From assembly GCA_050084985.1 (NCBI GenBank), contig JBITNC010000001.1, forward strand, positions 180,668,001 to 180,732,000: DNA of 64,000 bases, in the 5' to 3' direction. The DNA comes from Nageia nagi. Taxonomy: Eukaryota; Pinophyta. Below, one piece after another: positions 33,431 to 44,133 of the stretch. The position numbers were made by a program, and so were the translations under genes. The notes beneath the pieces were generated by a model. It worked only from the letters and a program-made list of their open reading frames with translations. It was not told the DNA's origin and ran no database searches. Position 1 is the first letter of the stretch, and every line of letters starts with the position of its first letter.

Positions 33431-34465
33431 TATCAAACATTAAAATGTTATCTACTTTGAAAGGACTCCACGTCACATACATGCTAATGGCATAGAGCCT
33501 ATGGAATACAGTGTTCCATAAAATAGCATGTTGTAGACAAGCATGAGTACTTAGTAAAATGTAGAACTTGTTTTCAAAATACTTTGATTGCAAAAATTCA
33601 AAAAGTTTATGTTTGATCATAATTTGGGGCAACTATGATTGTCCATGACTCAAAGCAAATCATTTGCCTCTACCATCAACCAACAAAATCAAGATTTAAA
33701 ATATTCGTACATAAGTTGATAAACTCAAGTGTACGAGTCTTGACTTAACCATTTACTAACCTCAAGTATATTATCACTTATTTAGTAGTCTAGTGGTATT
33801 TGTATAAGTCTACAATGATAACATGTTAGTTTGTTTGTATCTTCTTAAGATACATGACTATGTTTGCTCACCACATCATGCAATAAACATGCAAACTCGA
33901 TCATAAATAATTTCATCATGAATCCTTGATTGGACAAACACCATTTATTGTTTATGATCTTACAATGAATCATGAACTTCCTAGTTCAAATCATATGTCA
34001 TGTTATGCATGTTTAGCCATCACTTATTGTTATACGTATTCAGGAAACACTAGTTATCAAAAAACATGATTCTAATGATTTTTGCAAAACCTACCTTTCT
34101 AGAGTATTAACATAATAATCAAAATTCAAATCAGTGCACATAAAGGGGACTTCATGTCATATACTTGACTCGGCTCCATATATTTTCTTGGGATAAACAC
34201 CAGACACTCATGTAAGGATATATGGAAACAAGCCTTTAGTACCTATTTGGTGTACAACCAACGTGTGTTCAAAATACTTCAATTGCAAAGCTCAAGAAAT
34301 CATACTTGGATAATTGGGATAAATACAATTTCCCATGACCTAAAATCAAACCTTATGTTCACCTATAAATGATTGAAACAATAAGGTTAGAATCACTCGT
34401 ACATTCATCTTACCTGTTCACTAGCTAATATATATTAGTTTTTTGAACAGTCTATCATCATCGTC

Positions 34466-34494
34466 ACTGACATCATTAGTCAGTTCAAAAGGGG
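34466..34494 (+). other. Hairpin plus internal polypurine-like tract (C)
   Basis: ACTGAC/GTCAGT stem followed by TTCAAAAGGGG, the counterpart of 348-378. Confidence 0.5.
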
Positions 34495-34713
34495 TCATAA
34501 TGCTAAGAAAAGCACTACAATCACATAGTAAGCTCATGATCACATAGTAAGACCATGGCTACTTCTCTCTTAAAATGTACTCAAAACATTGTTAATTACA
34601 AAATCAAAAGGTATATGTCTACTCACGGTTAAGGTAATTAGGATTGCCTATAACCTGAAATAAGATGTTTATGCTCAATATGATTCTAAAAAGACTTATG
34701 CAAAAGATCATCA

Positions 34714-34746
34714 TGAAACCCATTCTGCTGGGTCAAAAGCAGAGAA
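34714..34746 (+). other. Pseudoknot-like motif, instance 4
   Basis: Same bases as instance 1: CCC, AT, TCTGCT, GGG, TCAAA, AGCAGA, after GATCATCATGAAA. Confidence 0.5.
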
Positions 34747-35156
34747 AAATGGAAGATGACTTGTATATACAAAACAAGCTTCCTATCACATACTCGCTTC
34801 GGCATGCAGAGACAAACTAGAGTCTTGTCATGCAACCAACATAAACAGCACACAATATGGAGATGGACACAAGTGTAGTTTTGATGTATTACAATATCAT
34901 TTTCAAAATGTATCAATTGCAAAAGTTAAAAAATCATATTCAGTCATGACAAGGGCTATCCTCATGACAACACCGGATGATGAAATATATATATATATAA
35001 TAAGTTTTGATTCAGAGAAGCTATAATTATATCCTACCAAAAGATCTTAAGCTTTATACGAAAAATATTTTGATGATATTTCTTAAAAATATTGTTAACA
35101 TTTACAAATATTAAACAAGATAAAATGTGATGTATCATTGTTACAGGAGATCATCT

Positions 35157-35187
35157 TGAAACCCTGTTGTCGGGACAAAAGACAACA
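35157..35187 (+). other. Pseudoknot-like motif, instance 5
   Basis: CCC, T, GTTGTC, GGG, ACAAAA, GACAAC after GATCATCTTGAAA; the counterpart of instance 2. Confidence 0.5.
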
Positions 35188-35479
35188 CCATCCAAACCCA
35201 TATACTAAAGGGGGACTTATACGGTACATGTGTGCTTAGACATGCAGAATGACATTATAGAAATGTCATGCAACTGTCACACAAGCTCAACACACTTTCA
35301 TATCGAAAATAGTCACTTCTGAAGTATATTCAAATTTGTTTTCAAAACTACATCAAATGTAAAATGAAAACACATTTTATCATAATTTGATAAATCAAAA
35401 TTTTGATTCATTTAAGAAATTGAGTCAAAACGTATATCACAATCAAGCAACAATGCTTCTCATTTTATATTTTTGAAAT

Positions 35480-35524
35480 CATCAACCACATATTTTCGGT
35501 TGATAATTTCAAAAAGGGGCAAAA
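35480..35524 (+). other. Hairpin plus polypurine tract of element C
   Basis: ATCAACC (35480-35486) pairs with GGTTGAT (35498-35504). AAAAAGGGGCAAAA (35511-35524) abuts the 3' LTR. Confidence 0.75.
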
Positions 35525-36456
35525 TGTAGACACCTAAAAATGTCCCTCTTTAACTAGTAAACATTAAACTAATTATAAATCTTTATACAAGCCTCAAATA
35601 AGCCTGAAAACTCCATTATTGGATAGCTCTCATCAAGTACATGCAAAATGAGTGGTCACATGACCCCTTTTCGATAAAAATTGACTATTTGGCGGTCGTT
35701 TCAATATTGTTATAAAAACTGCTAACCAGTCGCCGGCGTTCGCCTTGAAACGCCGGTGTTTTGATCCAGTCGCCAGCGTTCGACATCCAAACGCCGGTGT
35801 TTTGATCCAATCATCGGCGTTCGACATCCAAACACCTACGTTTTGATCCAGTCGCTGACGTTCGACATCCAAACGCTGACGACTCTGTAACAACCGAATA
35901 GAAGCCAAAACGGTGAGGGAAAGTTGAAACGTTTCATTTCTCCAAGATGAGGTGGATAGAGGGGGTCAGTTACGACCCACGGTGGCTGTTCACTTCCTCT
36001 TACCAGCCTTGATACATCTCATCCAAGATCTATAAATACAAGCTAATACAAAGCAATATGGACCCCAATTGAACCCATTTTTGAAGTAGGGTAATGCTGC
36101 CAAAATCTTGTGAGCTTATACATTTTATTGTTTTATGCTAGTTTCAATTCAATGCAATGTCATACATAGATGCTTTGATGTTATTGTCCTTTGCATGTGT
36201 GTAGGATTTACAGGTTGCTCATATCAAGGGAAGAAGCAAGCAACTCAAAAACAATGAAGATTTAATACTCTTTATTTTGGCACATAGCATTTGTAAAAGT
36301 CCCTTCTAAGGGCAAATTGTAGTTTGAACTGAGATTGAATATCATTTTGCAATTACACCATGTCTATCTATGTTATATAATTTGAGGTTTAATGAAGATT
36401 GAAGAATAATGTTATTTTTTGTTATTCTATATTCCAGCTCAATTTTCATTGCAACA
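35525..36456 (+). repeat. 3' LTR of element C
   Basis: 932 bp, TGTAGACACC...TTGCAACA, partner of 12430-13360. The 41-bp minisatellite is at 35727-35886. Confidence 0.93.
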
Positions 36457-36461
36457 GGTAG
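36457..36461 (+). repeat. Target-site duplication of element C, right copy (GGTAG)
   Basis: Matches 12425-12429. Confidence 0.93.
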
Positions 36462-37153
36462 GATAACAGATTCCATCAACCTTAAAGGAGAAAGTGAATA
36501 CAAGAGAGAAGTTAATCTGAGGGTCAAAGAATGAACCAGAGACAATCATCAAAAGGATATAGATGACATGCTAGAGAAGACAGATCAATACCAAACATAA
36601 GAAGTTTTGAAGAAAGAAATTCTAAGAGGAAACCTGTCTTATTGGTTAGTTGAGCAATCTTGAAAAAGAAATAGAAGTGGCCTCACTTCTACACTATTGA
36701 TGGGGTTAATGGGAGGACATCATTATGGGGAGTAGTTTAAGAAAATTCTAAAGCTTTTGTTGTAGAAGAGTTGCTTAATGATGGTGAATATGAAGGAAGA
36801 GGGAGTTTATGTTATCTTGAGATAATTGGTTTTGACTAGTTAAATATATGTTAATTAGTTGTCATTATTAAATTTGATACTAACTTAAAAAGGATTTTAA
36901 GCCTACAATAAGGGGGAGCATAGTGCTTGTTGTGATATTTCAAAGGTTGTTGTTATTTTTTCTAGAGATTTTAGTTTTTGTTGATGGAGAAGAAAAGAGA
37001 CTGTTATTGTTGTACCAATATGCTAAAGGAGATTACTATTGAGTTATTGGTATGCTTCAGTATCCCTCTAATACACCTTTAACATTATTAAAAAAAAGGG
37101 AGAGAGAGATCATGACTAGGGTATGTTTTAAAAATAATGCCATAGGGGGAGAT
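36462..37153 (+). other. 3' internal part of the outer copia-like element
   Basis: Short decayed frames without recognised domains. It ends in the copia-style polypurine tract ATAGGGGGAGAT directly before the 3' LTR. Confidence 0.65.
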
Positions 37154-39400
37154 TGTTGGCCATATGCCTATGTTGATGTTGTCATGATTGTCAAAGGAGT
37201 CTACACATATACCACAATGCCAAAGGTTATCGTATGCAATCATGTTGAAATCATAAAGTGTATGAGAAATATGTTGGAACTTGAAGACTTGAATTTGGGC
37301 ATGTACAAGGTCTGCCAAGTGTCTAAGAGATATACAACATATTGTGTTAGAGATCTAGTAATATTTAGTACCAAGACTATATCAGAGTTCCATCTAAATC
37401 AAATGAAGAGGAAAATACACCATCTAAGAGAATTTGCTTTAAAATTACTTATTCTATTCTAACATCATTCTGACAAAACTCAACCTATCCAATTCTATCG
37501 GATCTCCATCAAAATTAAAATAGTGTTAAAATGGTCGAAGTATAATGTGTTCTATTTTACTACCATTTTGATGAAGTTCATTCACTCTATTTTTGTTGGA
37601 TCTCTGCTAGAATCAAATATTATATTTTCAACATGTGGAGAAAACTTGATGATGTTAGCCCCTTTTGGAGTGTGATATTCTTATATTACTATGTTTTTGG
37701 GGTGTGGATGAGCTTGATGATGTCAGTGATCTTTGGAGTGCAAATTTCCTTTGTATAATTATGTTTTCAAAATGCAAATGAGCTTGATGAAATCAATGAT
37801 CTTTGAAGTGTGGATTTTTCAGAAGATATTACGAAATGACCTTACCCATCTAGATTCGATATGGATTACCTAATTAAGAATGTAGATAATGCATAAAGAT
37901 CTTATGCATAGAAGATCAAGCTTATGCAAAGATATAGAGCCTTATGCAGAAAGGAATGGTGTTATGCATAGAAGGAGTATGCTATGCAGATAGAGACAAC
38001 CTTGTGAGGAGAGATGTTAAAGGTATGATGATGGAAGAAATTGGAGGCATGATGTTCAATATAGCCAAAGGTGTTATGCAAGAGGTTCAAGCCTTATGCA
38101 ATGAGATAAAGGCTTATACTATGTAAATAGAGCTTATGTAGATAAAGGATGCCTTATACGATGAGGAACATGCTTATGCGAAGCAACAAGTCATTATGTG
38201 ATACGATGTATCACATGGTTATTTGGAGAGTCCAAATCTTATGTGAAGTAGATTGATGTTATGCAAACCACCCAAGGCTTATGTGGAGAGATGTTAGAGA
38301 TAGTCGAAGGTGTAATGTAGAAGATAAAGTTCTTGTGCGATCTAGTGAGACCTTTTGCAATGATGAAGGTGCTTATGCAGCATGCATGCAAAGTCTCAAA
38401 GTTAAAGGGTAGTACATTGAAAGTAAGTAACTGTTATATCATTAATGAACATCATGTAGTAACAATCAAGGGAGTGATCACTCTTGCTAAAGAGCTAAGT
38501 ATAGTGAACTTGTGGCCTATAGCATTCAAAACTAATGATGATAGATGTTAAAAGTCAATTAAGGGAGTAACTAACAAAAATGTGATCATGGGCCTACATG
38601 TGCATTGAAGCTGTTAGAAATCATGGCTTGATGTAGAGTGTATTAAGATTGTTTATAAATATTGTTTGGGGTTGTAGTGTTTTAAGTTTATCATGTATGA
38701 AAGAGGTTTATGCTACTGATATAGAGAATATAGATCAGAGGAGGAAATGTTATTGATGTTGAAACAAACTAATTAGATTGGAAATAAGGGAAGAGTGATG
38801 GCTTGTGAAGATCAATTGTAGAGATCATAAGAGAAGGCTAGAAGTGTTTTGATGAGCTATAGACTAGTGAGGGATTTGTATACAGTGAAGGCATTTTTAT
38901 GTTAGACTTGTGAATTAGATTTAAAGTCCAAGTTGGTGCTTGGCATGAGGGTTGGTGCTCCTTCTAGCTAATACTGGTAAAGTAGGGGTTGATGCTCCTT
39001 ATAGTTGGTGCTATAGAATGTAGGGGTTGGTGCTACATAACATAGGGGTTGGTGCTTCTTGCATTTGGTGTTATAGACTTAAGGGTTGGTGCTCCTTCCG
39101 ATTAGTGTCGATAAATAAATGTAGAGTTGGTGCTCCTTCCAATTAGTGTCAGTAAATAAATGTAGAGTTGGTGCTTTGCATTGGGTTGGACTTGGACCAT
39201 GATCCAAGCATTCTTTTCTTGGGGATGTAGTCTAAATGGTGAACCTCGATATATATGGTGTTGTTTGATTATCTCTTAATGTGCTTACCTTGTCTTGTTT
39301 CAATTTCTCTACTACATTGTTTTAAGCATTCTGAGTTTAAGGTTTGAAGTTTAAGAAATTGATTCAACATCCCCCTCTCAATGTCACTATGTGATTAACA
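37154..39400 (+). repeat. 3' LTR of the outer copia-like element
   Basis: TGTTGGCCAT...GATTAACA, 2247 bp. It contains the TTATGCAGA-like array (about 37880-38300) and about eight GGTTGGTGCTCC-like words (38935-39175), more than the 5' LTR has. Confidence 0.85.
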
Positions 39401-39900
39401 CATATCAAGTCCCTTAGAAGTAATTCATAGCATAAATTTGATATGGACAAATGTATGTGTTAGGAGTAATTATTACCTTGAGTCTTCAATAAGTCTTAAG
39501 ATTACCATGATGGAGTAAATAGTTTAAATAATTCTCTTAAGATAAATTAGAAAATAAGAATATCATAAACCATTAATCCAAACACTATCATTTGAGAATA
39601 TATATATACGCTATTTTAAAAACTTAAACAAAGAAAAATATTTGGATTCAAATCACTATCTAAGATAAATAAATTAATATTATTAATTAAAAAATAGATC
39701 CTTAAGTATGGTCCACTACAATAATGGATTATCAAGTTGTTGGAGTATTGGTAATAGTGGTTCAACAAGTGGAGTGTATTGATAAGGGGATAGGGTTTCC
39801 TAACTTTTGGTTGATTTTTTTTTTATGGCATATTGATTGGGTGGAAGAGGACTTTGAGGGTGGATATTTGTTAGGTGGAGGAGGTCCTAGAGGTGGATAT
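39401..39900. other. Short intergenic stretch without a recognised feature
   Basis: AT-rich to 39700, then G/T-rich. No gene or element end seen. Confidence 0.6.
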
Positions 39901-40643
39901 TGTAGACTCCTAAAAATGATTTATTATTTATTTAATAAATCATACTTAGACTTCTCAAATGACTTATTGTAATATTACAAATGTCAAGATAAAGTTGATA
40001 TTATAATGCAAGGCCATGTGTTATATATTAAATGCTATATCATTTATCATGGTTTATATTTTAGAGTACCTTGAATATAACAAAGATTATATTATTACTA
40101 GAGATTGACCTTCACTCCTTTCTATATCTTTGTAGGCTATATATGCGAGTGGAATAGGCTGACCTCCACATATTGGAACTCTTTTATATGACAAGATCTC
40201 TGATAGGTGGTGGTCAACCATAATCTTATCAAGCTATAGTGTCTCTCGATGCCACCTCTTATGAGAAATTATTATACTATGAGCTTTGAAACTTTCTATC
40301 TTTTGCACACAGTATAATTAAACATATCTTACATTGTTAACAACATGTTTCTCTTATGCCGCCAACAATGTGCATCTTCTAGATCAAGGGTTCCAAAATT
40401 CGATGGTCAAGTTGTTGATTTATGTATACGAAGATCCATTGCGAACTCATAATGAATCTGATCCTAATCCTCTAAATATTCTTTGCTATTTGTTGTTGAG
40501 GATTGTACATACACTTCATATCAGGTTCATGCATTTCATATATATTTGTTGTATCTGATATAATGTTCACATCTACTCTTCTTATATTGTAGATCAATTT
40601 ATTTATTATGTATATTCGTATTTTACACAATTTATGGTCTACA
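39901..40643 (+). repeat. Probable solo LTR related to the minus-strand element at 8744-9442
   Basis: Starts TGTAGACTCCTAAAAATG and ends GGTCTACA, 743 bp. Flanks are GATAT on the left and AATAT on the right, a 5-bp duplication with one mismatch. No internal region in the same orientation adjoins it, so a solo LTR left by recombination is the simplest reading. Confidence 0.72.
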
Positions 40644-40699
40644 AATATGAAGATTAGATGTCTTGTTGAGGGATAATTATATTAACTTAATTTTGAATT

Positions 40700-41260
40700 T
40701 GAATTTTTGGATTGTTCTTTTTAAAATCATTCTTTTTATACAATCTAACCTCACCATTGGCAACATTAAGTTCCTCAATTATTTTTTCCATGCAAATAAC
40801 ATATTCAAAGGTAACAAATTATTGCATTTAAAGAGTATCTAATATATATTCATAAAAACTTGTAATAAATAAATTGGTCATTTCCACTTGACGTATCAAG
40901 AATGTATGATTATTGATTATATCTCTTCATCGAGTCACATAATCACTATAAGGCTCATCATCAAATTATTTCAAATTGTAAAGATCATATAAGGATATTT
41001 TATCTTTAATGTTGATATAAAAATGATACAAGAATAACTAAACATTATTTTACCTATCTAATATTAACTTTATTAGGAACATGGGGAATGTTCAAAGCAT
41101 GAGATCATCATTATGGTTGATCATATAACATGCATGGGTGAAAGCTTAATGACGGCATTAGGGATCCTCCTTAGATTTAAACTTATTAAATTTCAAAATC
41201 TCAAAATATTTGGGATAATGTTTGCATGGTACAAAAGGATGGATTGGTTGATTGCATAAT
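40700..41260 (-). pseudogene. Decayed gypsy gag, minus strand
   Basis: On the minus strand about 41030-40880 reads HFYINIKDKISLYDLYNLK, stop, then DDEPYSDYVTR, stop, RDI. This matches the Gag core pattern in which a Ser-x-x-x-F-x-x-L segment is followed by DFVSRWRD (compare element C near 29600). Stops replace expected residues, and flanking frames are lost. Its orientation is opposite to the adjacent solo LTR, so it is a separate relic. Confidence 0.5.
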
Positions 41261-42398
41261 AAATTATAGGTAGGACATTAAGAACCTTAGTCAATAATAT
41301 TTACCCCTAATTGCTGTAGTCATTCTTAAGTTTGTTGACTAGAGATGAGGAGGGAGTTCAAGAGTGTAAGTATGGTAGGATACGTAGATGGGGTGGTAGT
41401 AGGAATCACATTGGGATTCTTAAGTGGAATTTAGAGGCTAGGAAGTGGTTAAGGTTATGGTCATTTGACTTGGGGGATTAGTTGAACATTAATTTGTTGT
41501 TAGGGTAGATCATTGGTTTGATTTTTAGGTGGAAGATGTGAATTAATTTAAAGATGAAATATGGTGTTAGGATGAGATTGAGGTTGAGGGATGGTATTAT
41601 TTTGTGATCACGTTGTGGTGTTTGTTTAGTCTTGATGTTGGGGTCAACTTGGAATGTTTCATTTACCTAAATTTATAATTCTTCATCAAATGGATTATTT
41701 GGGCATTGAAAAGGTTGATCACTATCATGTGATTTAGATGCTTTTCTAATAGCTTGTCTTTTATGTAAGATTTATAGGATGGTTTCTTTATTTTGAAGGA
41801 TAGTCATCAAAATCTTATGGATAGGATATTTTCTCGAGATTGGTTTGTTTAGAAGCAGAGGCTACTTCTTATACATTTTGATAAGTTGAAACTATGTGAA
41901 GGATATTGTCAAATGAGGATTTTGAATTCTACTTTATACAAATAAAAATATTTAACTGTTAAAGCAAACTATTTCTCGCTTAACAAATTAATCAATTGAA
42001 ATAAAAAATTTCACCATTTCGTTTAATTTTACATAGAGATATAAAAAATAAAATATAAATTTAACCGTAAAATTATTAAAAATAAATAAAAATTAACATA
42101 ATAAAAAATGTAAAAATTTAAATTAGAAGAAATTTAAAAATTCAAACTATAAACAATTTAAAGATTTAGATTATGTAAAATAGAAAAGTTTAGATTATAT
42201 GCACCATTCCATCAGAAACTATGCCTTAATCCCCTTCAATATAGAATGGGGTGGACCCTCATTGATTTGGTGGGCGATACTGCCACTAGTCAATCCAAGC
42301 TCCTGATCCTTAAGTTCAATTGTAGTTTTCTTTACTGAAACTAAAAGTATGTAAAAAATCAATTTTGAATCATTTAGCTGACAAGAAATCCATAGCAA
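41261..42398. other. AT-rich stretch without a recognised feature
   Basis: No gene seen. 41940-42200 is extremely AT-rich, with many AAATTTAAA-like words. Confidence 0.6.
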
Positions 42399-42581
42399 AT
42401 GCCACTATATTTAATCGACTATCAGAAACGCAACAAGAAGGGGAAGGGGAGGCGCATGACATTTGAAAAGCTAAAGCGAAAGTGTTTTGTCCTTTCGCGT
42501 CTCGACCGACAGCACGTTACCGTTGAGACCATCGTTCAACGGCTATATGAGGAGAAAGCTTGTTCTATAAGGCTATATTAG
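42399..42581 (+). other. Small basic reading frame, unrecognised
   Basis: A possible frame from ATG 42455 (MTFEKLKRKCFVLSRLDRQ) to a stop at 42579. It has a higher GC content than its surroundings and ends 60 bp before the signal-peptidase-like relic. It may be 5' sequence of the same relic or an unrelated fragment. No family recognised. Confidence 0.2.
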
Positions 42582-42640
42582 GGTACCATACAAAGCATTG
42601 TCTTCTATATTAAGGCTCTTTAGATTCGAATTAGCTTAAA

Positions 42641-42914
42641 ATGGCAAGAGATGGCAAGTTGCAAGGATTACCAGAGCAATTATTTCAATATTCATTGGTG
42701 ATATCTTCTCTGGCTGCGATTAGATGGGGCTATCATACATAAGATGGTTGTTACCTATATTTTAGGGGTGTTGTGCTCCATGGTGGTGGTAATACCATAC
42801 TGGGCTCTCTTTAAACGCCCTCCTTCAGAATGGGGTTACTCCATGCCCACTGATAAGGACAGCGCCATTGCCAGGTTCCAAATTCTCAATAAAACCCTCA
42901 ACTGCGTTATGTGA
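42641..42914 (+). pseudogene. Signal peptidase complex subunit 1 (SPC12/DTM1)-like relic
   Basis: ATG 42641 opens MARDGKLQGLPEQLFQ and runs to GYHT, then stops. One base out of register the frame resumes at ATG 42744 (MVVTYILGVL) and ends at TGA 42912. Together the two parts span about 90 codons, near the usual size of this family. The second part is a hydrophobic segment followed by PYWALFKRPPSEWGYSMP, resembling the xGVxxxxxxxPxW..F.R.P..W....P signature of the small two-helix ER signal peptidase subunit and its plant DTM1 relatives. The single-base shift could be decay or a sequencing error. The match is from memory of the family pattern, so moderate confidence only. Confidence 0.4.
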
Positions 42915-43882
42915 CATATTTCTAACTCTGTGTTAAATTCATGGGTGTTTTTTATTATTGGCTTTATAGATACCCTTTTTATTTTAATGGAAACCCAGAT
43001 AATGTGTATCGATACCCTTGGGACTATCTATATATAGACATATATTTATGGCGTCGTCATATTCTTACTCACATTCAACATGATAACTGTATTTGGATAT
43101 TGGGTTCCCATTAATTTATTTCTGAGTGGAAAGAAAATGAGGCATTTGCTGTTTGAGAGTTTTATTTTGTGGCTTCCTTGTACTGCGTCTTTAAATGCCT
43201 ACAAATTTGAGGGTCTTGTTGAGAATGCAGCCTGAAGTTGACTATGTTTGATCATTTTTCATCTAAGTTGAAACCGATCGTGAATTTATTAGCCAGGAGA
43301 GGATATGCAGATCCTATAAAATGGAGATAGAAATAGATGATCATTTCATCTTCAGAAGTTCATCTGACTGGAATTCAAGATGGATCTACTACCTCTCAAA
43401 AGACTTTCAAAGTTCTCCAGCATGCAATGGAAGTTTACAGAGGGTGCATTGATTATTCAAAAGTTGAAATAGCATAAAACGCCCAACAATGTTTCCGCCC
43501 ACTGCCCTCATAAGAGTCTTTAAAGGACCAGTCACCCTTTGCAGTAGTAGGCTACCTATATTACCCCATAAATGCATAAAATATATACCAGTTACTCAAG
43601 CCTTGGACATTAGAAGTAACTTATCCCCTTTTCTTCTCTGGGGTCATTATCTTGTTAGTTGCAGTTCTAGAAAGCAATGACTACTTTGTAAGCTCTTTCG
43701 CTGCTTCTGTTTTTTATATTTTTTTAAGCTTTAGTTTGTGTTGCAATATAGTTAGAGTCCTATAGGGAAGCCTTCCTAATGTTGAACAGATTTCAAGTAG
43801 TTTCCATTTAATATTGAACTCGTGGAGGAAACAATTCTTAATTAGCTTGCCATTAAACTACATTAAATGCCAAGTCAAACCA
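42915..43882. other. Intergenic stretch without a recognised gene
   Basis: Mixed-composition DNA with several short frames and none recognisable. Its composition is less AT-biased than the flanks. Confidence 0.5.
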
Positions 43883-43954
43883 GGCTGGCTAGGACTTGAA
43901 ACTAGAACCTCCCAAATACAAGTCAGTGTGCTCTATTAACTAAGTTATAAGCCC
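43883..43954 (-). repeat. tRNA-like module, minus strand (SINE-like)
   Basis: On the minus strand GGGCTTATAACTTAGTTAAT has a tRNA A-box pattern and GTTTCAAGTCCTAGCC a B-box pattern. The body is not a functional tRNA. It is the mirror of 44063-44133. Confidence 0.55.
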
Positions 43955-44062
43955 TATTTTGGTTTCACATTTTATTATATCTCTTACAAAAGGTAGGATT
44001 TTAAATTGGAAACTGTGTCCTTGTCTAAGGCTTATATTGGAACAAAGTTTCAAACCAAAGAA

Positions 44063-44133
44063 GGGCTGATAGCTCAGTTGATAGAGGTTCAAACTATTAT
44101 TTGCAAGAATCTCTCGGTTCAAGTCCTCGCCAG
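44063..44133 (+). repeat. tRNA-like module, plus strand (SINE-like)
   Basis: GGGCTGATAGCTCAGTTGAT (A-box type) and CGGTTCAAGTCCTCGCC (B-box type), 50 bp apart. The anticodon region does not fold as a tRNA. With the minus-strand module it forms an inverted repeat with about 108 bp between the heads. Confidence 0.6.

Larger units (their letters stand above)
12430..36456 (+). mobile_element. Element C: large non-autonomous Tat-like LTR element (gag-protease only)
   Basis: Two LTRs (931 and 932 bp) with perfect 5-bp duplications bound 24,027 bp, of which 11,671 bp is nested element B with its duplication. The remaining roughly 12.4 kb has a 42-bp minisatellite leader, one long frame (27198-31115) for an unrecognised N-terminal region, Gag and protease, then about 4.4 kb of structured, repeat-rich 3' untranslated region. 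There is no reverse transcriptase, RNase H or integrase, so it must use enzymes from another element. The long leader, extra sequence before gag and repeat-rich 3' region resemble Tat/Ogre elements. LTRs differ at roughly 3% of sites over the first 200 bp by eye. Confidence 0.92.
9443..39400 (+). mobile_element. Outer gag-only copia-like LTR element, disrupted by nested insertions
   Basis: A truncated 5' LTR (9443-11078), iMet-type primer site, gag, polypurine tract and full 3' LTR (37154-39400) form one element. It is split at the GGTAG target duplication (12425-12429 and 36457-36461) by the 24-kb element C. Without that insertion its internal region is only about 2 kb and encodes a coiled-coil Gag with no protease, integrase or reverse transcriptase. 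It is therefore non-autonomous, or heavily deleted. The first roughly 490 bp of the 5' LTR are missing where the minus-strand gypsy LTR abuts it. Confidence 0.8.

Noticed and set aside
39901-41260. Solo LTR and adjacent gag as one element
   Set aside because: The gag relic is on the opposite strand to the LTR, and the LTR has its own near-perfect 5-bp duplication on both sides.
44063-44133. Functional tRNA gene
   Set aside because: A and B boxes are present, but the anticodon arm and acceptor stem do not pair properly, and a mirrored copy nearby points to a SINE-like repeat.
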